A stretch of 5,211 nt of DNA. It comes from Methanomicrobiales archaeon. GTDB lineage: Archaea > Halobacteriota > Methanomicrobia > Methanomicrobiales > Methanoculleaceae. Where the stretch lies: positions 1 to 5,211 of the forward strand of contig JAGVUK010000238.1 in NCBI GenBank assembly GCA_019136335.1, in the 5' to 3' direction. Every line of letters begins with the position of its first letter. The stretch's first letter is position 1. The position numbers and the translations under genes are program-made. Below the pieces are notes generated by a model, which saw nothing but the letters and a program-made list of their open reading frames with translations, searched no databases and had not been told where the DNA came from. This document shows, piece after piece, positions 1 through 5,211 of this stretch.

Positions 1-490
1 GGTGGGTCTCGATGTAGGCGCTCGCGCCCCGGACGCTCTGGCTCCCGATATCGTCGGGGATCAGGGGGAGCGGCCGGTCGATCGGCGCCGGCGGGGCGGG
101 AGGGTTCACGACCGATCGAGCACCGTCGAGGTAGGCAATCCCCGGGAGGGCGCCCGAGACACCTTCGTTTACAAGGTGGACCACCGTCTCCTCACCCTCC
201 CCGACCACCACGGCATCGGGGGCGAGTTCCCCGAGCACCATCTCCGGCACGGCCGAGACCGGCCCCCCGACGTAGACCGCCCCTCCCTGCTCGCGGTGGG
301 TCCGGACGAGGTCCCGGATCGCGGGGTCGAGGAGGTGCTGGGTCGAGAAGAGGCTCGCGAGGAGGAGTGAGCCCGCCGGGGCGACGGGCGTCCGGGTGAG
401 GGAGACCCGGTGCCCTGCGTCGCGCAGGACGCCGCCGATCAGCATGGCGCCGTAGGTGTAGATGCCGGGGGAGAAGATCGTGATATCCAT
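1..490 (-). CDS. B12-binding-domain radical SAM protein, N-terminal part (truncated by the window edge)
   Basis: The frame is open without a stop from the ATG at 490 down to position 1, giving 163 residues. It begins MDITIFSPGIYTYGAMLIGG and continues with a Rossmann-like cobalamin-binding domain: GAVYVGGPVSAVPE near residues 70-83 and VVVGEGEETV near 94-103, the typical end of a B12-binding domain in class B radical SAM enzymes. The last visible residues, GASAYIETH, are what usually stands just before the RGCxGxCxFC iron-sulfur motif, so the catalytic barrel should lie left of the window. Family knowledge: such proteins are often C-methyltransferases using methylcobalamin and SAM; in methanogens related enzymes methylate residues of methyl-coenzyme M reductase, for example the glutamine C-methyltransferase. 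That specific role is only a possibility here. The ATG at 490 is supported by a TATA-like element about 28 bases upstream and no Shine-Dalgarno, suggesting a leaderless mRNA. The N-terminus looks complete. Confidence 0.82.
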   Translation of the reverse strand, partial: MDITIFSPGIYTYGAMLIGGVLRDAGHRVSLTRTPVAPAGSLLLASLFSTQHLLDPAIRDLVRTHREQGGAVYVGGPVSAVPEMVLGELAPDAVVVGEGEETVVHLVNEGVSGALPGIAYLDGARSVVNPPAPPAPIDRPLPLIPDDIGSQSVRGASAYIETH

Positions 491-523
491 GATATACAGT
501 ATCTGCGAAACAGTATACAAATG
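491..523 (-). promoter_or_regulatory. TATA-type promoter of the radical SAM gene, with a repeated heptamer
   Basis: On the minus strand a TATA-like element TTTGTATA lies at 521-514, centred about 28 bases before the ATG at 490. This is the spacing for transcription starting at or next to the start codon. The plus-strand heptamer ACAGTAT occurs twice, at 496-502 and 510-516, 14 bases apart. One copy overlaps the TATA element and the other lies between it and the start codon. Positions 494-502 also form a small palindrome (ATAC-A-GTAT). The repeats could bind a regulator, but this is not shown. Confidence 0.5.
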
Positions 524-547
524 GTGGGGCTCCGCCGGGTTCCCCGG

Positions 548-1225
548 TCAGAGCGATACCGGCCGCCTGAACCGCCGGGCCTCGGCGACGGTGTGAGCCC
601 CCCGGTCCGATGCGGCGATCAGCCGGACCTGGAGCCGCATGATGTCGGCGATGAGGGGTTGCGGGTTTTGCTCCAGTATCTCCGCTGCCACGGCGCGAGC
701 CTCCCTGAACCGGCCTGCCCGGCGGAGCAGGTCCACAAGGAGCGCTTCGTCGGCCCCTTCCTGGGGGGCCAGTCGTTCGCCCTGTTCCCAGGCCCGTTGC
801 AGGAGGTCGGCGGCGCGTTTCCGGCAGATCCGGGCGGGCACGTCCTCCCCCTCGTCGTCGCAGACCCAGGCGGCATGCAGGGACGCCCACGCCGCCTGGG
901 CGGGGACGCCGAGGTCCTCCTGGACGATCGACCAGCAGAGGAAGGTGTTTGCAATCTTTGGGAACTTGCGGGCGTCAAGCTGCCAGCGGTAGCGCGGGAG
1001 CCTCACCACGTCGACCGCCCCCTTCAGGGGTCTGCCCGGGTCGGGGGCGCAGTAGCCGCAGGAAGGACACCGTTTCACCCACGCATAGATGGTGGACCGG
1101 AGGGGTTCGGCAGGACGGGTGTCGAGGTCCCGTGACCCGACGCTCACGGCGCCCTCGGGGATCGTGAACCGGCAGGACTCGCCGCAGACTGCACAGGTGG
1201 TATTGAGGTAGTGAAGGTGGGTCAT
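548..1225 (-). CDS. DUF2225-like zinc-ribbon protein with C-terminal helical repeats
   Basis: The protein has 225 residues from the preferred start at 1225; an upstream in-frame ATG at 1243 would give 231. Numbered from 1243, it has a cysteine pair CAVC (17-20), an SRDLD segment (37-41), then YAWVKRCPSCGYCA (53-66) with the second pair C59/C62, so a four-cysteine zinc-binding module is likely. The pattern CxxC, RD-x-D, then Y-x-CPxCGY resembles the DUF2225 family, whose function is not established. The C-terminal half is helical and Ala/Arg/Leu-rich; residues 165-192 (ALLVDLLRRAGRFREARAVA and flanks) look like a TPR-type helix pair. No signal peptide or membrane segment is seen, so it should be cytoplasmic. 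The start at 1225 is preferred because the only strong TATA box sits about 30 bases upstream of it and only about 12 from the 1243 ATG, too close to be transcribed. Neither start has a Shine-Dalgarno. The gene ends 57 bases before the radical SAM gene, which seems to have its own promoter. Confidence 0.75.
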   Translation of the reverse strand: MTHLHYLNTTCAVCGESCRFTIPEGAVSVGSRDLDTRPAEPLRSTIYAWVKRCPSCGYCAPDPGRPLKGAVDVVRLPRYRWQLDARKFPKIANTFLCWSIVQEDLGVPAQAAWASLHAAWVCDDEGEDVPARICRKRAADLLQRAWEQGERLAPQEGADEALLVDLLRRAGRFREARAVAAEILEQNPQPLIADIMRLQVRLIAASDRGAHTVAEARRFRRPVSL

Positions 1226-1249
1226 CGATGGGCTGAATTGCATAATCTA

Positions 1250-1267
1250 AAATATATAATTTCCCCC
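1250..1267 (-). promoter_or_regulatory. Strong archaeal TATA box with purine-rich BRE for the DUF2225-like gene
   Basis: Reading the minus strand, a GGGGGAAA purine tract (1267-1260), suitable as a BRE, is followed directly by TTATATATTTT (1259-1249). This is the most AT-rich segment in the window and closely fits an archaeal TATA box. Its centre near 1255 predicts a transcription start around 1225-1230, essentially on the ATG at 1225. Confidence 0.7.
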
Positions 1268-1285
1268 TGATGGAAAGCGGCGGGA

Positions 1286-1299
1286 CGGCAGACCTGCCG
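1286..1299 (-). terminator. Possible transcription-ending hairpin after the permease operon
   Basis: CGGCAG (1286-1291) and CTGCCG (1294-1299) are complementary and give a compact GC stem about 45 bases past the stop of the second permease gene. On the minus strand it is followed, some 25 bases later, by the T-rich stretch that also forms the next gene's TATA box (1259-1249). Archaeal termination depends mainly on T-tracts, so the T-rich stretch may matter more than the hairpin. The evidence is weak. Confidence 0.25.
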
Positions 1300-1342
1300 G
1301 AACATTTCCCGCCGACCGGTCGGGGTGGTCCGGCCTCTTCCT

Positions 1343-2428
1343 TCACCGGGCCGTTGCCGGGGAAACTTCCCCGACCCGCCGCCCGTAGGCCGCGACGGCG
1401 AGGGCGAGGAGCACCGTCGCGCCAGAGACCAGGAGAAGGATCGGCCAGTGGACCGGGTCTGCGGTCTCCACCGCCAGCCTGACCACGAGATTGAGCGGGT
1501 TGTAGGGGATGGCCATGACGAGGAGGAAGACCACGACAAGCCCCGTTGAGAAGACGAACTGGGCGCTGGTCCGCTCGCGGTAGTGGAGCGCCGTCGCGGC
1601 GCCGAGCAGGATGAGGAAGAGCCCGGCCGCCGAGACGTGGAGGAGGATGGGGACGGGGTTCCCGACCGCGATACCGTTTGCCTCAAGAAGGAGGATCCAG
1701 GCCCCGGCCTGGACCGGGACGATGGCCCAGCAGGCGGCGATCTTTCCAAAGATCATCTCGTTGAACGTGACCGGCGTCGAGAGGAGGGTGTCGAGGGTCT
1801 GGCGCTGGTACTCCTCAGTGATGAGATCGATGATCAGGGCCGCCGATATGACCGCCGGGAGGAGGACGAGCAGCGGGAGGAGGAGGCCGTAGACGAACTC
1901 ATAGAAACTCTCCGCATCGCCGGTGCCGGGGAAGTTCAGCCCGACGGGGAAGGAGACCATCCGGTCGGCCCGCACCTCACGGAGTTCCCTCTCGTAACCC
2001 TGGAGGACCTCCTTGACTTTCACGTTGATGACGCTCGACTGCAGGTCGTTCTGGATGAGGTAGAGCGTGATCGCGACCGGCCCTTCGGCGTCCGGAGGCG
2101 TATCGGGGACGTAGACCACCGCCGCAACCTTCCGGTCGCGGAGCGCTCGAAGCGCCGCGGAAAGGTCCATCCGGTGCAGGACGAGGTCGTCACGCTTTTC
2201 GAACTCGTCGATGAGGGCTGAGTCCGCCCCGGCGTAACCGACACCGTAGGCGACCGTCGAGTAGCCCTCGAGCGCCTCCGGGTCATACATGGCGGTGAGC
2301 CCCACCATCAGAAACGAGGAGAACATGGCGATGAAGACCTGCAGGAGGACGGCAAAGATGATCGTCTTCTCCGACGAGAGGCCGAGGAACTCCTTCTTTG
2401 CGATAAGACCGATGTAGCGGGCGTTCAT
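1343..2428 (-). CDS. ABC-2 type (NatB-like) exporter permease, second subunit
   Basis: This 361-residue integral membrane protein has the ABC-2 / NatB layout: a short cytoplasmic N-terminus with IAKKEF at 9-14, a first membrane segment at about 22-46, a large extracytoplasmic domain at about 47-177, then five more predicted membrane segments near 178-202, 226-248, 258-280, 289-308 and 328-348. Between the second and third lies ITEEYQRQTLDTLLSTPVT (203-221), the conserved cytoplasmic stretch of this family thought to contact the ATPase. Length and topology are normal for the family. Its ATG overlaps the TGA of the upstream permease gene by four bases (ATGA), with a good Shine-Dalgarno in front, so the two are translationally coupled and presumably made in fixed ratio. 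It most likely pairs with the upstream permease and with the divergently encoded ATPase. The exported substrate cannot be told from sequence; sodium, peptides, lipids and drugs are all handled by relatives. Confidence 0.88.
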   Translation of the reverse strand: MNARYIGLIAKKEFLGLSSEKTIIFAVLLQVFIAMFSSFLMVGLTAMYDPEALEGYSTVAYGVGYAGADSALIDEFEKRDDLVLHRMDLSAALRALRDRKVAAVVYVPDTPPDAEGPVAITLYLIQNDLQSSVINVKVKEVLQGYERELREVRADRMVSFPVGLNFPGTGDAESFYEFVYGLLLPLLVLLPAVISAALIIDLITEEYQRQTLDTLLSTPVTFNEMIFGKIAACWAIVPVQAGAWILLLEANGIAVGNPVPILLHVSAAGLFLILLGAATALHYRERTSAQFVFSTGLVVVFLLVMAIPYNPLNLVVRLAVETADPVHWPILLLVSGATVLLALAVAAYGRRVGEVSPATAR

Positions 2429-4230
2429 AGCAACCCTCCGAGGAGGAAGTGGAGGTTATAGAGGCTGTGAACCACACTTGCCACGACGAGGCCGGGCACG
2501 TAGGCGCGCTTCCCGCCGGCGAGCAGGAAGGTTCCGGTGATCAGCACTCCTGCAATGTGGAGGAGGAGCGGCATCCAGAGCACCTGGAGGGAGAGGAAGA
2601 GGACGCTCCCGAAGACCGACTCGGTGATCTGGGAGAGCGTGGCAAAGAGGAGGAGTTTCTCCCCGGCAAGGAACCCGAGACCGATGACGGCCGCTCCAAT
2701 GAGCAGGTTCTTTGCCGTGAGGAATCCGGGCCGCTCGCTTGCTATCGCGTAGAGCCCGGCAGACTTCGCAACCTCCTCGATGAACGCCGCGGAGACGGTC
2801 AGGAGGACGAGCGAGAGCGGCATCGGGATGTTGAAGAAGAGGACGAGCGTCATCATCTGGGCCATGAAGACAAACGGTATCGTGAAGGCGGAGAGAAGGA
2901 AGAGCGAGAGGTGCGGGCGGCCGCGGCCGATCGCGCCCGCGATGAAGTCCGTGAGCCTCGACGTGAGGGATTTTTCCGAAAAAAGGCGCTCCTCGCGGAA
3001 GTTGATCGTCCCGGCATAGAAGAGGACGGCGCTCGTGGCAAAGAAGAGCGCGGTCGAGTAGACGTACTCGGCGGCGGTGAACCCTTCGCCCTGGAGTTCG
3101 AGGATGACCAGGGTGAGCGGGGAGATGATGCTCACCACGTGGGTGTTCGCAAAGACCGTCGGGAAGAAGAGGTAGGACGTGGCGAGGGTCGAGAAGAAGA
3201 TCGAGACGAACGAGAGTTCCTTGAAACTCCGGGCGGCCATCCCGATGATCAGGGCGTTTGCGAGGAAGAAGAGGATGACTGGGATGAGCGGGAGGAGGAT
3301 CGCGAGCGGTGCACCGATAAAGAGGGTGATCGCGGCCGAGACAAGCAGCATGATCGCGAGGTAGGGGATCGCCTTCCCGATGACGATCGCCGATGGCCGG
3401 ACGGGGGCGGCGAGGAGCGCCTCCCCGGCCCTTCCCACCCGCTCGTTCATCACGCTCATCATGAAGAACTGGGAGGTGAAGTAGAGGGGGAAGATGAAGA
3501 CGAAGACCAGGATGAGCGCGTCGTAGGGGAGCGGGGGGGAGAGTTGCGACGGTGTCCGGAGTCCGTCCGTTGCAGAGCCGCCCGATATGATGCCGGTGTA
3601 GCGGGAGAGGGGGTGGTCGCTCTCCATCCCGGCAAGGTGCTGCCGGAGATCGTCCTCCGAGACCTGGATTGCCGACGGCGGGAGGGTCACCGCCTCCGCC
3701 GGGCCGGACGGGATGGGGGGTTCCCGGGCATCCGCCGGAGCGCCGATCTGCTGCCCGCTCTGGGTCGCCAGGAAGTCGATCTCACTCTTGACGTACTGGA
3801 GGTCGATCCAGAGCGGGTAGCCGGCGAAGAGGTCGGGCTGCTCGGCGGCGATCTGGGATGCATAGGCCTCGTAATCGCGTTTGAGCGCTGTTAAGGCCGC
3901 CCGCCCTTTGCCGGTGTCGGCGGCGTAGACCTCCCCGCGGAGGATGACGATATCGTACGCGAACCGGTTGCTCCAGAGGGCGGGTCCGTCGGCGACTTCA
4001 ACGGTGAAGCGGTTGTCAGGGGCGACGATCCGGGCGACTTCGGGCTCGTCGATGCCGATGCGATAGATGCCGTCCTGCATGTGGACGCCGCTCTCTGCGG
4101 CGAATACGGTCACCAGGACCAGGAGGACGAGCAGTCCCACCGCGAGCGGCAGGACGTTTCTTCCCATCGTCGTCATCGACCGGTTCATCTCCCAGACGGC
4201 GATCGTCCGGATGGAGGAAGCAAGGCTCAT
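2425..4230 (-). CDS. ABC-2 type permease fused to a C-terminal PrsW-like intramembrane protease domain
   Basis: This 601-residue protein is well over half again as long as its partner permease. Residues 1-410 are an ABC-2 permease: cytoplasmic start with VWEMNRSMTTMGRN (12-25), membrane segment about 25-44, extracytoplasmic domain about 45-235, ATPase-contact stretch NERVGRAGEALLAAPVRPS (262-280) and segments near 236-258, 282-302, 308-330, 338-360 and 385-407. After a charged linker (410-438) come about five further membrane segments (441-601) carrying the motifs of PrsW / type II CAAX proteases: FIEEVAK with E485, E486 and K489; GLGFLAGE with E524; H558 in LLLHIAG; and HSLYN with H588 and N592. 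All putative catalytic positions are present, so an active glutamate/histidine intramembrane protease is plausible. The CPBP cousin of this domain is known fused to ABC-2 permeases in some bacteria. The ATG at 4230 has only a weak GGGAT upstream but fits the usual N-terminus. It is first in a two-gene operon. Substrate and actual proteolysis are unknown. Confidence 0.85.
   Translation of the reverse strand: MSLASSIRTIAVWEMNRSMTTMGRNVLPLAVGLLVLLVLVTVFAAESGVHMQDGIYRIGIDEPEVARIVAPDNRFTVEVADGPALWSNRFAYDIVILRGEVYAADTGKGRAALTALKRDYEAYASQIAAEQPDLFAGYPLWIDLQYVKSEIDFLATQSGQQIGAPADAREPPIPSGPAEAVTLPPSAIQVSEDDLRQHLAGMESDHPLSRYTGIISGGSATDGLRTPSQLSPPLPYDALILVFVFIFPLYFTSQFFMMSVMNERVGRAGEALLAAPVRPSAIVIGKAIPYLAIMLLVSAAITLFIGAPLAILLPLIPVILFFLANALIIGMAARSFKELSFVSIFFSTLATSYLFFPTVFANTHVVSIISPLTLVILELQGEGFTAAEYVYSTALFFATSAVLFYAGTINFREERLFSEKSLTSRLTDFIAGAIGRGRPHLSLFLLSAFTIPFVFMAQMMTLVLFFNIPMPLSLVLLTVSAAFIEEVAKSAGLYAIASERPGFLTAKNLLIGAAVIGLGFLAGEKLLLFATLSQITESVFGSVLFLSLQVLWMPLLLHIAGVLITGTFLLAGGKRAYVPGLVVASVVHSLYNLHFLLGGLL
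2434..2439 (-). promoter_or_regulatory. Shine-Dalgarno site of the second permease gene
   Basis: GGAGGG on the minus strand stands five bases before the ATG at 2428, inside the end of the upstream coding region. Together with the ATGA stop/start overlap it supports this start and translational coupling. It contrasts with the leaderless starts of the two genes to the left. Confidence 0.75.
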
Positions 4231-4269
4231 GGTTATCCCAGGCGGCGTCAGAGAAGCATACCTCTGTGC

Positions 4270-4292
4270 AGCAACCTATTAGTAGTCATCGG
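4270..4292. promoter_or_regulatory. Possible shared promoter region between divergent exporter genes
   Basis: The 79-base gap between the divergent starts (4231-4309) must hold promoters for both the permease operon and the ATPase gene. Its only AT-richer patch is CCTATTAGTAGTC at about 4275-4287, a poor match to a TATA box on either strand. On the minus strand it would give a leader of roughly 25 bases for the permease gene. On the plus strand it would give a leader of only a few bases. Neither promoter is convincing by eye. Confidence 0.3.
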
Positions 4293-4313
4293 AGCCATAG
4301 GGAGATCCGATGA
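4286..4313. repeat. Inverted repeat across the ATPase translation start; candidate operator or RNA hairpin
   Basis: TCATCGG (4286-4292) and CCGATGA (4307-4313) are perfect 7-base inverted repeats separated by 14 bases. The half-site centres are 21 bases apart, two DNA turns, as for a dimeric regulator. The right arm contains the ATPase ATG, and the loop contains its GGAG ribosome binding site. If transcribed, the same sequence could fold and hide the start codon. Both readings are inference. Confidence 0.45.
4301..4304 (+). promoter_or_regulatory. Shine-Dalgarno site of the ATPase gene
   Basis: GGAG lies five bases before the ATG at 4310 and is the nearest anti-16S match, supporting this start. 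It sits in the loop of the 4286-4313 inverted repeat. Confidence 0.55.
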
Positions 4314-5197
4314 TCACCGCCCGCTCTCTTGTCAAATACTACGGCGACTTCCCGGCCCTCGACGGCGTCACCTTCGACCTCGACGACGCACGGATACTCG
4401 GGGTGATCGGGCATAACGGGGCCGGCAAGACGACGCTCTTAAAGATCATGGCCGGTCTCATCACGCCGACGTCGGGGAGTCTTGAGATCGACGGGATCGA
4501 CGTCATACGTAGATCGCGGGACCTGAAACGGAACCTGGGCTACCTCCCCGAGGAGTCCCGGCTCTATGAGACGATGACCACGGATGCATACCTCGCGTTC
4601 TTCGGCGAGATCTACGGTATGTCGAGGGCGGCCGTAAGGGCCCGGCGCGACGACCTCCTCGCGGGGCTCGCGCTCGAGCCGGACGGCAAGAAGATCGGGG
4701 AACTCTCGAAGGGGATGAAACGGAAGGTTGCAATCGCACGGTCGCTGATGCATGACCCGGATCTCCTCATCTACGACGAACCCACCTCCGGCCTCGATCC
4801 CATGACCTCCCGGTCGGTGCTCGAGTACGTCAAAGGCCTCCGGGGCCAGGGCAAGACGGTGATCTTCTCGGCCCACAACCTCTTTCAGGTGGAGGAGGCC
4901 TGTGACCGCGTCCTGATCCTGCGCCGGGGACGCGTGGTGACCGGCGGGACCATGTCCGAACTCAGGGAGACCTTCGGCTCGATCACCTACCAGGTCTTCT
5001 TCCGCGTCCCGGACCCGGCGACCTTCGCCACATCCGTCGGGTACTCCGCCCGCGACGGCCGGTACCTCGCCGAGGCGCGCTCCATCGAGGAGCTGAACCG
5101 GACGACCGCGGCGCTCTCGGCGGATGGCGCCGGGATCGAACGGATAGAGTCGCACTACCCGACGCTTGAGGAGATGCTCTTAAAGATCGGGCGGTGA
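4310..5197 (+). CDS. ABC exporter ATP-binding protein (NatA/DrrA-like)
   Basis: This 295-residue nucleotide-binding subunit has all the ATPase motifs in order: Walker A GHNGAGKT (34-41), a Q-loop region GYLPEE (77-82) with glutamate in place of the usual glutamine, signature LSKGMKRK (132-139) instead of LSGGQ, Walker B LLIYDEP (152-158) with catalytic E157, D-loop SGLDP (160-164) and H-loop H189 in SAHN. The LPEE and LSKGM variants are common in the NatA/DrrA exporter group, so they are not defects. After about residue 215 comes a C-terminal domain ending YPTLEEMLLKI, typical of exporters in this group. There is no membrane segment; it should act at the inner face of the membrane, docking on the two permeases. 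It is transcribed away from them but is the only ATPase here, and divergent neighbours are the obvious partners. Length is normal and both ends are inside the window. Confidence 0.93.
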   Translation: MITARSLVKYYGDFPALDGVTFDLDDARILGVIGHNGAGKTTLLKIMAGLITPTSGSLEIDGIDVIRRSRDLKRNLGYLPEESRLYETMTTDAYLAFFGEIYGMSRAAVRARRDDLLAGLALEPDGKKIGELSKGMKRKVAIARSLMHDPDLLIYDEPTSGLDPMTSRSVLEYVKGLRGQGKTVIFSAHNLFQVEEACDRVLILRRGRVVTGGTMSELRETFGSITYQVFFRVPDPATFATSVGYSARDGRYLAEARSIEELNRTTAALSADGAGIERIESHYPTLEEMLLKIGR

Positions 5198-5211
5198 TTT
5201 CCGGGGACGGG

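Noticed and set aside
192..890. Minus-strand open frame of 232 codons spanning the radical SAM and DUF2225-like genes
   Set aside because: It is Pro/Arg/Gly-rich shadow coding that crosses the promoter between two better-supported genes in another frame.
410..1135. Plus-strand open frame of 241 codons
   Set aside because: It is antisense to the DUF2225-like gene and lacks any domain signature. The minus-strand frame has paired zinc-ribbon cysteines and a strong promoter.
1312..1323. Perfect 12-base palindrome CCGACCGGTCGG downstream of the second permease gene
   Set aside because: It has no loop, it is not near a predicted promoter, and short GC palindromes are expected in such GC-rich DNA. 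It could contribute to RNA structure but nothing supports a function.
1583..2221. Plus-strand open frame of 212 codons opposite the second permease gene
   Set aside because: It has the same charged antisense composition and no recognisable domain, and it is fully covered by the well-supported ABC-2 permease on the other strand.
2449..3894. Long open frame on the plus strand (481 codons) opposite the fused permease gene
   Set aside because: The translation is an implausible run of Glu, Asp, Arg and Gly with no motif. It is the antisense image of a GC-rich membrane-protein gene, whose own frame has clear domains and motifs.
4249..4266. Short inverted repeat CAGAG / CTCTG in the leader of the fused permease gene
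   Set aside because: Five-base arms with an eight-base loop are common by chance, and it does not cover the ribosome binding site or start codon.
4310..5197. Altered ATPase motifs (LSKGM signature, glutamate in the Q-loop position) as signs of an inactive ATPase
   Set aside because: These variants are usual in the NatA/DrrA exporter group, and Walker A, Walker B with its catalytic glutamate, and the H-loop are all intact.

Overview
The window looks like chromosomal DNA of a GC-rich methanogenic archaeon, most likely a Methanomicrobiales relative such as Methanoculleus. This is inferred from three things. Genes are strongly GC-rich with short AT-rich islands carrying archaeal TATA boxes. Two genes have a TATA box about 28-31 bases before the start codon and no Shine-Dalgarno sequence, the archaeal leaderless arrangement. 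A cobalamin-binding radical SAM gene of a kind frequent in methanogens is also present. No database search was possible, so the genus is a guess.

Layout. Positions 1-490 (minus) hold the N-terminal cobalamin-binding part of a B12-dependent radical SAM protein that runs off the left edge. Positions 548-1225 (minus) encode a zinc-ribbon plus helical-repeat protein resembling DUF2225. Positions 1343-4230 (minus) hold two translationally coupled ABC-2 type permease genes, the upstream one fused to a C-terminal PrsW-like intramembrane protease domain. Positions 4310-5197 (plus) encode the matching ABC ATPase, transcribed divergently from the permeases across a 79-base gap. There is no tRNA, rRNA, CRISPR array or insertion sequence.

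How it fits together. The ATPase (NatA/DrrA type) and the two dissimilar ABC-2 permeases most likely form one heteromeric exporter, with the ATPase powering a two-subunit membrane channel. The unusual part is the protease domain at the end of the first permease, which keeps the full set of glutamate and histidine motif residues of the PrsW / type II CAAX protease superfamily. The complex could therefore couple cleavage of a membrane protein or peptide to its export. That is inference; the substrate is unknown. The other two genes appear to have their own promoters and need not be functionally linked to the exporter.
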